Of a DNA stretch of 64,000 bases, positions 52,848 through 60,728 are shown piece after piece. Within the stretch, counting starts at the first letter, position 1. Each line of letters opens with the position of its first letter. The position numbers were made by a program, and so were the translations under genes. The notes below the pieces were generated by a model. The model made no database searches. It was not told the origin of the DNA and saw nothing but the letters and a program-made list of their open reading frames with translations. Origin of the DNA: CAYOZN01 sp964408455 (GTDB lineage Bacteria > Planctomycetota > Phycisphaerae > UBA1845 > UTPLA1); the NCBI GenBank assembly GCA_964408455.1, contig CAYOZN010000002.1, positions 124,001-188,000 of the forward strand, in the 5' to 3' direction.

Positions 52848-53638
52848 GACGCCCCTCCGGTCGCACTCCCGGACAGTCCGGCCAGCACGTGCTCCGACTG
52901 GCCGCACACGGCGAGGAAGATCTCGCGCAGCCGCTGCCGGCCGGCCGTTTGCCGGAGTTCATCGAGATTCCCTTCGGCCACGATCCGCCCATCGTGGATC
53001 AGCCCGAAGCGATCGCACAGGTCCTCCGCCTCGTCGAGGTAGTGCGTCGACAAGATGATGGCCTTGCCGCGCGCGCCTTCGGCGCGGATGAAGTCGAGCA
53101 CTACGCGGTTGGTGAGCACGTCCAGCCCAAGCGTCGGCTCGTCCATCACCAGGATGGGTGGATCGCCCATCAGCGCCCGGGCGATGTTCGTCCGCTGCTT
53201 CTGCCCGGTGGACAGGCTGCCGCACCGCAGGTTGACGAACTCGTGCATGTCCAGCCAGTTGACAAGCGTGGCAATGCGCGCGGCGATCGCTTCGCGTTCC
53301 ATGCCGATCAGTTCGCCGAAATAGCGCAGCAACTCGCGCGGCGTCAGGCGCTGGTACAGCCCGGTGCTTGCCGTCAGATAACCCAGCGCGCGCTTCGCCT
53401 GTTCGCGCTCGCGTTGTGCGTCAAAGCCGTTGAGCCGCGCCAATCCCGATGTCGGTGTCAGCAGCCCGCTCAGCATTCGCAACGTGGTTGTTTTACCAGC
53501 GCCGTTCGGACCGAGCAGGCCATAGATCTCGCCGGGTCGCACATCAAAAGTGACGCGATTGACGGCGATCTTCTCCCCGCCCTCGGTCGTGGGAAAGACC
53601 TTCGTGAGTTCGCGCACTTCGACGATCGCCTGCTCCAT
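52844..53638 (-). CDS. ABC transporter ATP-binding protein (NatA-like)
   Basis: 264 residues. Walker A GPNGAGKTT, signature LSTGQKQRTNIARAL, Walker B LVMDEPTLGLD and the switch histidine in LSTHYLDEAEDL are all visible. It energises the overlapping permease-protease protein. The start MEQAIVEVRELTKVFP is the normal N-terminus. It is divergent from priA across 232 bp which carry a dispersed repeat. Confidence 0.95.
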   Translation of the reverse strand: MEQAIVEVRELTKVFPTTEGGEKIAVNRVTFDVRPGEIYGLLGPNGAGKTTTLRMLSGLLTPTSGLARLNGFDAQREREQAKRALGYLTASTGLYQRLTPRELLRYFGELIGMEREAIAARIATLVNWLDMHEFVNLRCGSLSTGQKQRTNIARALMGDPPILVMDEPTLGLDVLTNRVVLDFIRAEGARGKAIILSTHYLDEAEDLCDRFGLIHDGRIVAEGNLDELRQTAGRQRLREIFLAVCGQSEHVLAGLSGSATGGAS

Positions 53639-53725
53639 CGCGGCTAATCTATGCGAGCCGCGCGCGATCGCAAAGCCGGGTCACCGCCATCCCAAAGCGC
53701 CGGCAAGACTGGCCCAGAGATCCTC

Positions 53726-53751
53726 ACCAACCCGAAGCGCCAGCGCGGGCG
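53726..53751. repeat. Dispersed intergenic repeat, copy 2
   Basis: ACCAACCCGAAGCGCCAGCG plus CGGGCG, 24 of 26 bases identical to 36862-36887. It lies between the NatA-like gene and priA. The repeats are not inside coding sequence in either place. Confidence 0.6.
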
Positions 53752-53824
53752 ACAGCGGACGATGCTCGAACTCGCCACGCCGGCGCGCGTGGCCCCCGTT
53801 CGGTGCTCCAACAACGCCTTTGCA

Positions 53825-53830
53825 TATAAT
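53825..53830 (+). promoter_or_regulatory. Candidate -10 of priA
   Basis: Consensus TATAAT (53825-53830), 40 bp before ATG 53871. The -35 region (about 53802-53807, GGTGCT) is poor. The ATG follows AAAGGAAG (53852-53859) by 11 nt, which may be its ribosome site. Confidence 0.35.
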
Positions 53831-53870
53831 GCCGGCGGCCTGCTTGTTGCCGAAAGGAAGTTCCCGGCCG

Positions 53871-56153
53871 ATGTCCCGCCACCGTGTCGATCGCGCGACG
53901 CCTTCCCTGCTCGATCCGCCAGAACTGCGCACCGCGCGCATCGCACGCGTCGCATTGCTCCGCCCGGTCGACAAGCCATACAGCTACTTCGTGCCCGACC
54001 GGCTCGCGGGAGTCGTGCGGCCCGGCATGCGCGTGACGGTCCCCTTCGGCCGCGGCGACAAGCCGGCCACCGCCTTCGTGCTCGACATCAGCGACTCGCC
54101 CTGGCAGTCCACCCTTAAGCCCGTTCTCGATCCGGTCGACGTGACCCCGCTTCTCGACGCCGCACTTCTCGAACTCGGCGAATGGATCGCGCGATACTAC
54201 GCCGGTCATCTCGGCCGCACGCTCGACCTGATGGTTCCCGCGGCCTTTAAAAAGCAGATCGGTCGCCGCCGCGTTCGCCATGTCCTGCGCCGACCCGATG
54301 CCTCGCCGGAAGGATTGAAGCTTTCCCCAAAGCAGAAGCGTGCCCTGGAGATCCTCGCCAACGCCGATGGCGGGCTGCCGATTCAATCACTCCTCGAACG
54401 GGCCGCGTGCACGTCGGCGGTCGTCAAGTCCCTCGAGAAAAAGGGGATCGTTCAAGTCGAAGTTCGTCTGGAAGAGGAGTCGATTTCCTCCGCGCGCGCA
54501 GCCGAGCATGTCGAACCCGGCTTCGCGCTGAACGATGACCAGGCCTCGGCCGTCGCCAGAATCTCTGCGGCCATCGACGCCGGCGCCTTCTCCGTGCAGG
54601 TCCTCTTCGGCGTGACCGGCAGCGGCAAGACCGAAGTGTACGTCGCCGCCATGCGCCGCGCCCTTGCCGCCGGGCGGCAGGCGATGCTGCTCGTCCCCGA
54701 GATCGCCCTCACGACGCAGACCGTGCGACGTCTCGTTCATCGCTTCGATCGAGTGGCCGTCATCCACAGCGGCATGTCCGACGGGGAGCGTTCCCGCACC
54801 TGGGCCGCTGTTGCCGCCGGGGCGGTCGATATTGTCATCGGCACCCGCAGCGCCGTCTTCGCCCCGTGCCCCGCCCTTGGCATCATCATCGTCGATGAGG
54901 AGGCGGAGGCCAGTTACAAGAGCCAGTCCTCGCCGCGCTATCACACGCGCGACGTCGCCATCAAGCGGGCCCAGCTCTGCGGCATTCCCGTGGTGCTTGG
55001 CTCGGCCACGCCGTCGCTGGAAACCTGGCTCAACCTGAAGACGCGCAAGCACTTCGAACTGATCCGGCTGCCACGGCGGGTCCGCGGTCTGGCCATGCCC
55101 ACGTTAAAGCTCGTTGACATGCGCCACGAGCATGATCGCCGCCCCGGCATCCACCTGCTGTCGCCGACAATGGAGGAGGCGCTGCGGCAGACGCTGGACC
55201 GCGGCGAGCAGGCGGTGATGCTCCTCAATCGCCGCGGATTCGCGAGCTATCTGCACTGCTACAAGTGCAACACCACGCTGGTCTGCCGCCACTGCTCGGT
55301 CAATCTCGTTTTTCACGCCTCGACCGGCATGGCCCACTGCCACTACTGCCATGCACGCGACACCATTCCCGCCCGGTGTTCGACGCTCGGCTGCGAAGGG
55401 AAGCTCGTTCGCTTCGGCATGGGCACCCAGCGTGTCGAGGCCGAGCTGGAGCAGAAGTTTCCGCTTGCCCGCGTCCGCCGCGTCGATTCCGACGTCATGC
55501 AGCATGCCGGCGACTATACCGACGTCCTCGCCGCCTTTGAGCGGCGCGACTTCGACATCCTCGTCGGCACGCAGATCATCGCCAAGGGACTCGACTTTCC
55601 GTTCGTCTCCTTCGTCGGTGTCGTCAGCGCCGACACCGCCCTCGCCCTCGACGATTTTCGCAGCGAGGAGCGTACATTTCAGCTCGTGCTACAGGTCGCC
55701 GGTCGCAGCGGCCGCGGCGAGACCGGCGGTCTCGTCGTCGTCCAGACCTTCGCCGCAGACACGCTACCCATTCGCCATGCCGTCCGGCAGGACTACGAAG
55801 GCTTTGCCGATCGCGAGCTGGAACGGCGCAAGAAAATGGAACTCCCGCCCTTTACGCGGATGGTTCGCGTGGTCGTGTCCGACGCAAGGGCGGCCGGATC
55901 GCGCGAGGCGGCCGCTTCGCTGGTGGAACGGATGCGGACGCTGCTGACGCGGCGCCACGTCGCCGGCACCGTTCACGACGCGGCGCCCTGTGCGATCCAA
56001 CGGGCACGCGACAGGTATCGTCACGATGTTCTGCTCACCTTTCCGGACGCGGCCTCCATGCTGGTCGCCCTCGATCTGTTCCGCGACGAGGGGCTGTGGA
56101 GGCCTGCTTCCCAGGGCCTCACCGTGGACGTCGATCCCATTGCCTTCCAGTAG
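53871..56153 (+). CDS. priA: Primosomal protein N' (replication restart helicase PriA)
   Basis: 760 residues. The N-terminal DNA-binding domain has VALLRPVDKPYSYFVPDRL... RVTVPFGRG. The helicase has Walker A GVTGSGKT (247-254), a motif II of VDEEA (341-345), GSATPSLETW, GTQIIAKGLDFPFV (motif V) and QVAGRSGRGETGG (motif VI). The zinc region carries eight Cys (CYKC, CRHC, CHYC, then C and C). Motif II differs from the usual DEEH, with Ala in place of His. It acts at arrested forks, as does RarA at the other end of the window. The start at 53871 is preferred to upstream in-frame codons, which run through the repeat. Confidence 0.95.
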   Translation: MSRHRVDRATPSLLDPPELRTARIARVALLRPVDKPYSYFVPDRLAGVVRPGMRVTVPFGRGDKPATAFVLDISDSPWQSTLKPVLDPVDVTPLLDAALLELGEWIARYYAGHLGRTLDLMVPAAFKKQIGRRRVRHVLRRPDASPEGLKLSPKQKRALEILANADGGLPIQSLLERAACTSAVVKSLEKKGIVQVEVRLEEESISSARAAEHVEPGFALNDDQASAVARISAAIDAGAFSVQVLFGVTGSGKTEVYVAAMRRALAAGRQAMLLVPEIALTTQTVRRLVHRFDRVAVIHSGMSDGERSRTWAAVAAGAVDIVIGTRSAVFAPCPALGIIIVDEEAEASYKSQSSPRYHTRDVAIKRAQLCGIPVVLGSATPSLETWLNLKTRKHFELIRLPRRVRGLAMPTLKLVDMRHEHDRRPGIHLLSPTMEEALRQTLDRGEQAVMLLNRRGFASYLHCYKCNTTLVCRHCSVNLVFHASTGMAHCHYCHARDTIPARCSTLGCEGKLVRFGMGTQRVEAELEQKFPLARVRRVDSDVMQHAGDYTDVLAAFERRDFDILVGTQIIAKGLDFPFVSFVGVVSADTALALDDFRSEERTFQLVLQVAGRSGRGETGGLVVVQTFAADTLPIRHAVRQDYEGFADRELERRKKMELPPFTRMVRVVVSDARAAGSREAAASLVERMRTLLTRRHVAGTVHDAAPCAIQRARDRYRHDVLLTFPDAASMLVALDLFRDEGLWRPASQGLTVDVDPIAFQ

Positions 56154-56243
56154 CGCCGTTCTTCGCGTTCGCGGGCAACCAATGCGGCGACGAAGCCCAA
56201 TTGCCGCCCGCGGCTACTCGGCAAAAAGGCCTGCGAAAAGGCC

Positions 56244-56284
56244 TTGACTCGGCGCGGCAAATATGTAACCTATTAGTTACATAT
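56244..56284 (+). promoter_or_regulatory. ArsR operator over the regulator's promoter
   Basis: ATATGTAAC (56261-56269) and GTTACATAT (56276-56284), a 9-bp perfect inverted repeat with a 6-bp spacer, ends directly at ATG 56285. A TTGACT (56244-56249) is a plausible -35, so the operator covers the -10 and start region. Such GTAAC...GTTAC elements are typical of ArsR regulators paired with SRPBCC proteins. Autorepression is likely. Confidence 0.75.
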
Positions 56285-56635
56285 ATGACGCCTGAATCCA
56301 TGGATGCCGTTTTTCAGGCGCTCGGCAGCGCGGCTCGCCGGAGGATGCTCGATATCGTTCGTCACGCGCCCGGCTCCAGTGTGAACGACATCTGCGATCA
56401 CTTTGACATCAGCCGCATCGCCGTGATGAAGCACCTGCGGGTGCTCGCCGAGGCGAAGCTGCTCATCTCCGAGAAGCACGGACGCACGCGGCGGCTCTAC
56501 TTCAACGCCGTGCCCATACAGATGATCTATGACCGCTGGACCAGCGAGTACAGCGCCTTCTGGGCGGGACGGCTGATGGACCTCAAGGTGCGGGTGGAAA
56601 CAGGGAAAAAGCGCAAGCGCGGCAGGAAAAGGTGA
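56285..56635 (+). CDS. ArsR-family winged-helix regulator
   Basis: 116 residues. Winged-helix motifs: VFQALGSAARRRMLDIVRHAPGSSVNDICDHFDISRIAVMKHLRVLAEAKLLISEKHGRTRRLYFNAVPIQ. There is no cysteine-rich metal box, so it is probably not a metal sensor; this subgroup (with a following AHSA1 protein) responds to unknown signals. It begins directly at its own operator. The last bases overlap the downstream gene by a few nt or abut it. Confidence 0.93.
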   Translation: MTPESMDAVFQALGSAARRRMLDIVRHAPGSSVNDICDHFDISRIAVMKHLRVLAEAKLLISEKHGRTRRLYFNAVPIQMIYDRWTSEYSAFWAGRLMDLKVRVETGKKRKRGRKR

Positions 56636-56640
56636 GGCAC

Positions 56641-57156
56641 ATGGCTGAAACGACACGGGCGGTGTTCAGGATCGTCATCCGCGGGACCATGCAGCAGGTC
56701 TGGCGCGAGATCACCAAGACCGATGAACCGATCGAGTCCTTCTTCAACAATCGCATGCACACCACCGGCCTTCGCCCCGGCGGAAAAATTGCCATGCGCA
56801 GCCCCAACGGCAAGTGGACCGGCGTCGTCGGCGAGATCCTCGAGTTCGATCCGCCCAGCCGTTTCGCGCACACCTTCAAGTTCACGCATCTCGACGATCC
56901 GCCCTGCAAGGTGATTTACGATTTGAAAGAAGTGCCGGAAGGCGTCGAATTCACGCTCACGGTCGATGACATGCCCGCCGGCACGAAGACGGCAAAACAG
57001 ATGCAGTCCGGCGGAAAGATGATCGTGAGCGTGCTCAAGCACATGGTCGAAAACGGCCGGCCCTCGTTCGGCACGCGGCTGATCTTTCTGCTCATCAAAG
57101 TGATGAGTCCGCTGTCGCCGAAGAAGTGCCGCAGCGAGCACTGGCCGCTTACCTGA
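56641..57156 (+). CDS. SRPBCC (AHSA1-like) domain protein
   Basis: 171 residues from ATG 56641, which is preceded by AGGTGAGG; GTG 56632 (overlapping the regulator's stop) is an alternative. The START-like fold shows AVFRIVIRGTMQQVWREITKTDEPI near the N-terminus, GEILEFDPPSRFAHTFKFTHLDDPPCKVIYDLKE and GVEFTLTVDD. The C-terminus extends with a hydrophobic segment (FGTRLIFLLIKVMSPLSPKK), unlike the usual AHSA1. Paired with the ArsR gene, it is a common ligand-binding regulator set of unknown ligand. Confidence 0.88.
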   Translation: MAETTRAVFRIVIRGTMQQVWREITKTDEPIESFFNNRMHTTGLRPGGKIAMRSPNGKWTGVVGEILEFDPPSRFAHTFKFTHLDDPPCKVIYDLKEVPEGVEFTLTVDDMPAGTKTAKQMQSGGKMIVSVLKHMVENGRPSFGTRLIFLLIKVMSPLSPKKCRSEHWPLT

Positions 57157-57291
57157 GCCCGGCCATCGCCATTCCAAACAGTGTGTGTTCCATCGGCGGA
57201 GTCGACGGTCATTCCACGCACGGAAGCTCGTGAATCAATCGCGGCGCATCGTCTCTCGCGTGGCGGGGGCCATTCGCCGGGAGGCATGCAC

Positions 57292-57669
57292 ATGATCCGC
57301 AGCATGATTGCCGTGATCACCGGTTTTGCAGTCTGGAGCGCGCTCTGGCTGGGTGGCGGCGCGGCGCTCGGCGCCATCGCACCCGATATGTATGTCGATG
57401 GGGCTGCCATCACATCGCCCGGCGGCCTCGCCATCCTCCTCGCATTGAGCGTCGTTTGCTCGCTGGCGTCGGGTTTCGCCGCTGCCGTGCTGCGAAGGGA
57501 GCGGCGCTGGGGCGCCATCTTCTTTCTGGGCGTGCTGCTGCTGGCCGTCGGTATCGCGGTGCAGACGCAGGCCTGGCACTTGATGCCGGTCTGGTATCAC
57601 CTGACATTTCTCGTGCTGCTGATGCCGGCCACGCTTCTGGGCGCGCAGGGACGTTTCATTGCACGTTGA
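57292..57669 (+). CDS. Small polytopic membrane protein, function unknown
   Basis: 125 residues from ATG 57292 (GGGAGG, 7 nt). Four hydrophobic segments: 1-25, 42-65, 72-92 and 100-120, with short loops (PDMYVDGAAITSPGG; RRERRWG). It has no motif. The 135-bp gap to the SRPBCC gene holds no other ORF. Possibly cotranscribed, but convergent with the downstream pseudopilin gene. Confidence 0.66.
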   Translation: MIRSMIAVITGFAVWSALWLGGGAALGAIAPDMYVDGAAITSPGGLAILLALSVVCSLASGFAAAVLRRERRWGAIFFLGVLLLAVGIAVQTQAWHLMPVWYHLTFLVLLMPATLLGAQGRFIAR

Positions 57670-57714
57670 ATTCGCGCGGGGAGGTTTCCCGGAAGGCCGC
57701 TGCCGCCGGGTAAG

Positions 57715-58152
57715 TCAAAACGTGTTTTCAAAGCAGCTCTTCGTGCTGGTGTTGGCCCAGATTTCGCCCGTGTCCGGATTGTAACACCAGCCGCCGTCGC
57801 TGCCGATGATCGCACCCGGTGCCTGTCCGGTGGCATCGACCACGTTGTTCGGCGCCCCGCTGCGATCGAAGGGATTGGCGGGGATATCCTGCGCGAGCGT
57901 CACGCCCGGCGCGGCGAGTGCCGCCAGCGAGGGGAACGTGCTCGCGCCGCCGCCGGCCGGCGTCGCGCTCCAGGCATAGTAGTTGGCGATGCCCGCACGC
58001 AAGCCGCCCAGCGCGCCGCGGCAGGCCGCGGCTGCCGCATCGCGCGAGTGGTCGAGATAAACGGGGATTGCAACGGCCGACAAGACGCCCAGCACCACGA
58101 TCACGCAGACCAGCTCAATGAGCGTAAAGGCCCGCCGCCGCGCTTCCGGCAT
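57715..58152 (-). CDS. Pseudopilin-like protein (Ala before cleavage site)
   Basis: 145 residues from ATG 58152, or about 158 from ATG 58191. The prepilin leader reads MPEARRRA|FTLIELVCVIVVLGVLSAVAIPVYLD. Ala, not Gly, precedes the Phe; that is tolerated by some prepilin peptidases. The globular part ends with GGWCYNPDTGEIWANTSTKSCFENTF, a late Cys pair like that in GspG/PilE-type pilins. It follows the papain-like gene (58182) closely, so they probably form one unit. Confidence 0.82.
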   Translation of the reverse strand: MPEARRRAFTLIELVCVIVVLGVLSAVAIPVYLDHSRDAAAAACRGALGGLRAGIANYYAWSATPAGGGASTFPSLAALAAPGVTLAQDIPANPFDRSGAPNNVVDATGQAPGAIIGSDGGWCYNPDTGEIWANTSTKSCFENTF

Positions 58153-58181
58153 CGCAGGCTTGCGTTCGATGGACGGGCAAC

Positions 58182-58907
58182 TCAGCGGCATGCCGTGTCG
58201 TCCTCCCGGCCGGCGGAAGCAAACGCAGGCATCGTGCGAATCAGACGCACCGGCGTCATGGCCCGCGCCATCCGGTTTGGGCAGTTGCCTTCGGGTGCAT
58301 CGAAGCCTGCCTCCATCAGGCGATCGCGAGCCCACGTCGCGCAGTTCCGGCCGCCGTTCCAGTCGCCCACCTGGTAGGGATCGCGTCCATGCAGGAGCAT
58401 CGATGCCTCCAGCAGCGCAACGCTCTCGGGGCAGGCACGGTACCTGGTCACGAAGTCGTAACGGTGGTAACGATCATCCCGTGTATGACCGGGCACCGTA
58501 GATGATAGCGGATTCAGCCAGTCGATCAGACCGATATCCATGTCGTCCGTCAGAAAACCGAGCGTCCGGTTCGGCGTGTGAATGAAGGCATGCCCGATGT
58601 AACCGACGTCATCGCTGGCGACGCGAAGCTCAATATGTGCAAGTTCGCGCCGTTCACACTCGCGGCAGGCGTCGTCGCGAACCAGCGTCGAGTCCGGCAT
58701 CGAGTCAAACGTTTCGACGGGCGCCAAGTGTTGCGCTACGGCGTAGCTCCACGAATCGTCGTTCGCTTCCACGTGCACGTTGCCGCGCGGCGGTGCAAAC
58801 CAGTAGTCGAAGAGCCGCCACGCCCCGAACAGACAGGCCGGAAACGCCAGAGCCACCAAGATCGAAAGACGCGCAGCACGAATGGCGAGCGTGCGACCGA
58901 ACGACAT
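58182..58907 (-). CDS. Membrane-anchored protein, possible permuted papain fold
   Basis: 241 residues from ATG 58907 (GGAGCGGAGGGAC site). A signal anchor (14-35) is followed by an extracytoplasmic domain. Late elements HAFIHTPNR (His106) and GGRNCATWARDRLMEAGF (Cys189) are ordered His before Cys, the permuted papain-like order of some DUF4105/NlpC-like families. Conserved Cys also occur in CRECERREL. I infer an amidase/protease-like fold with low certainty. It overlaps or abuts the pseudopilin. Confidence 0.6.
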   Translation of the reverse strand: MSFGRTLAIRAARLSILVALAFPACLFGAWRLFDYWFAPPRGNVHVEANDDSWSYAVAQHLAPVETFDSMPDSTLVRDDACRECERRELAHIELRVASDDVGYIGHAFIHTPNRTLGFLTDDMDIGLIDWLNPLSSTVPGHTRDDRYHRYDFVTRYRACPESVALLEASMLLHGRDPYQVGDWNGGRNCATWARDRLMEAGFDAPEGNCPNRMARAMTPVRLIRTMPAFASAGREDDTACR

Positions 58908-59143
58908 GTCCCTCCGCTCCCTGCGTTGCCGGGCGCGACGCCATTTTCTGGCGTCGACCGGGCGAAAGTAGTGCGATCTGCTGCATATCAGTCGGTTTGC
59001 GTGCAAGGCAGATTGAGCCTTGTCCGTCAATGCGCACCTTTACCGGACATTCGCGACTTCCCGGACGCAATCAAGAGCCGGCGGGTGCCGCGGAAACGTG
59101 ACAACTCCCCACGATAAACGGGCAAGTGATGGCCGAGCAGCCG
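58908..59143. other. Gap upstream of the papain-like gene
   Basis: 236 bp with no gene. The minus-strand gene's ribosome site is at its left edge, and the phaR stop is at the right. Nothing notable. Confidence 0.5.
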
Positions 59144-59758
59144 TTAGCGTTCCGAGCGCTTTCGGCTGCTCCGGGGCTTGGGCGGCTTTCGCGCCGAGCG
59201 AAGCGAGTTCACCTGTTCGCGCAACTCGGTCAGTTGTTCGCGCAGTGCCTGCACTTCGTCGTGCTGCTTCGGCGGCGGCTCGGCCGGCGGTTCCTCGCGT
59301 GGATGGCCAGGCGCGACCGGTCCGCTCCGCATCCCCGGGCCCACCATCGGAAACAGCATCCGCAGCCAGTCGAACGGCGCCGTCGGCGTCAGGGCCGAAA
59401 AGCCGGTTCGCTTCAGGTACTCATCGAATCGCTTTCGTGAATCCACAAATGCGTTCATCGCCTGGGCAAAGTACTGGTCGACAAAACGCTTGATGAGCTG
59501 CTCGTTGGCCTGAATGGCCTGGTGCAACAGCGATGCCGGGAAGAGATCGAGCTTTGGCGGATCGTGCTCCAGGATGATCTGCGCCAAAACCACGTTGGTG
59601 ATGTCGTGGCCGGTGGACTTGTCCGTCACCACGATTTCGTTGCCTGTTCTGACCAGATCGTACAGGTCGCTGAGCGTGACGTGCATGCTCCTGGTCACGT
59701 CGTAGAACCGGCGATTGGGGTATTTCTTGATGTCGTACCGTTTTCGTTCGTCCTGCAT
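59144..59758 (-). CDS. phaR: PHA/PHB accumulation regulator PhaR
   Basis: 204 residues. The N-terminal PHB_acc DNA-binding domain is clear: IKKYPNRRFYDVTRSMHVTLSDLYDLVRTGNEIVVTDKSTGHDITNVVLAQIILE (9-64). A second helical domain (LLHQAIQANEQLIKRFVDQYFAQAMNAFVDSR) follows, and the C-terminal tail is proline-rich and basic. PhaR represses phasin and its own synthesis until PHA granules bind it. The 5' region (59773-59784) has TTGCAAATGCAA, a likely autoregulatory site. Divergent from the phasin gene. Confidence 0.93.
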   Translation of the reverse strand: MQDERKRYDIKKYPNRRFYDVTRSMHVTLSDLYDLVRTGNEIVVTDKSTGHDITNVVLAQIILEHDPPKLDLFPASLLHQAIQANEQLIKRFVDQYFAQAMNAFVDSRKRFDEYLKRTGFSALTPTAPFDWLRMLFPMVGPGMRSGPVAPGHPREEPPAEPPPKQHDEVQALREQLTELREQVNSLRSARKPPKPRSSRKRSER

Positions 59759-59772
59759 GGTCCGCCCGCCTG

Positions 59773-59922
59773 TTGCAAATGCAATAATTTTTCCTGCACA
59801 GTGGCAATGCCGGCCGTATGATTAGTCATAAAACGTGCTTGCACAAATGTTTACGCGAAATTCGCACTTGTTGTGCAATTGCACAAAATTCTGTTGCAGC
59901 CCGGCCCGGCGGTCGATATACT
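59773..59922. promoter_or_regulatory. PhaR-box region and phasin promoter
   Basis: TGCA-rich palindromes are dense: TTGCAAATGCAA (59773-59784), TTGTGCAATTGCACAA (59871-59886, 16-bp perfect) and CTGTTGCAG (59891-59899). A promoter on the plus strand is TTGCAG (59894-59899), 17 bp, TATACT (59917-59922); its -35 is part of the CTGTTGCAG box. PhaR is known to bind TGC-rich sites, so the layout predicts repression of phasin. Confidence 0.72.
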
Positions 59923-59946
59923 CCTTCAGGAGGCAGGGAAAACGAT

Positions 59947-60465
59947 ATGCCGGAAACCAAGGCCGCTTTACCAAAGAGGAAGAATACCATGGCACAGCAG
60001 ACGATGGAAACCGCACGGGTGGACGCCGAGAACATGTTCAAGAGCATGTCCGACAACTTCCGGTCCATGCTCGACAACAGCATGAAGTTTCAGCAGGACG
60101 TCTTTCGAACCATGACCGGGTTCGTCAATTCCTGCGACTCGATGGACGACTACCGGGGCAAGATCGAGACCGTCGCCAACGACTCGATCGGCATGGTCAA
60201 GAAGAACGCCGAAGCCATGACGCGGACCTTCGACGAGACCTGCCGCAACAACATGAACATGTTCCGCAAGAGCTTCGACATGTCGAAGCCCGAAGCCAAC
60301 AAGGACATGTTCGCCCAGGCCAACGACTTCTGGCACGCCGCGTTCGATACGATGCGCGGCAACGTGGAGGCGACTGCGAAGTCCGCCACGCAGCTCATCG
60401 AGAACTTTTCGGACTTCGTCAGCAAGAACAACCAGATTGCGACGCCCCGAAAGACAGGCAAGTAA
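59947..60465 (+). CDS. Phasin-like granule-associated protein
   Basis: 172 residues from ATG 59947, or about 158 from ATG 59989 (site AGAGGAAG). Helical, rich in Met, Asn, Gln, Lys: ENMFKSMSDNFRSMLDNSMKFQQDVFRTMTGFVNSCDSMDDYRGK, then NNMNMFRKSFDMSKPEANKDMFAQANDFWHAAFDTMRGNVEATAKSATQLIENFSDF. This amphipathic-helix pattern is like phasins, which coat PHA granules. It lies in the phaR-phaE-phaC region. It ends in an intrinsic terminator. It was not matched to a family by a search, so the name rests on context and composition. Confidence 0.75.
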   Translation: MPETKAALPKRKNTMAQQTMETARVDAENMFKSMSDNFRSMLDNSMKFQQDVFRTMTGFVNSCDSMDDYRGKIETVANDSIGMVKKNAEAMTRTFDETCRNNMNMFRKSFDMSKPEANKDMFAQANDFWHAAFDTMRGNVEATAKSATQLIENFSDFVSKNNQIATPRKTGK

Positions 60466-60620
60466 GACGGGGCACTTTTTGTCCTGACGGCCCCGCGAAT
60501 ACAGCGTGATTCTTCACCGGCATGGCTGATTAGACAACACCGCCGCACCCATTGCTAAAACACCCGGTTCTTGACGCGGCAATGCAGACTCGACACCCTA
60601 CATGCCGGTGTTGACCACCC

Positions 60621-60670
60621 AGAGGCCGCGGGGCGCCAACAGCGTTCCCCGCGGCCTCTTTGCTTTTCTG
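60621..60670 (+). terminator. Intrinsic terminator after the phasin-like gene
   Basis: Perfect 13-bp stem AGAGGCCGCGGGG (60621-60633) / CCCCGCGGCCTCT (60647-60659), followed by TTGCTTTTCTG. It separates the phasin-like gene from phaE, so phaE and phaC probably have their own promoter. Confidence 0.85.
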
Positions 60671-60728
60671 TCCTGCGGTTCGACGCACACCGCGGCCAGG
60701 CGTTGGCCGTTCACAGCGAGGAAGGCGC

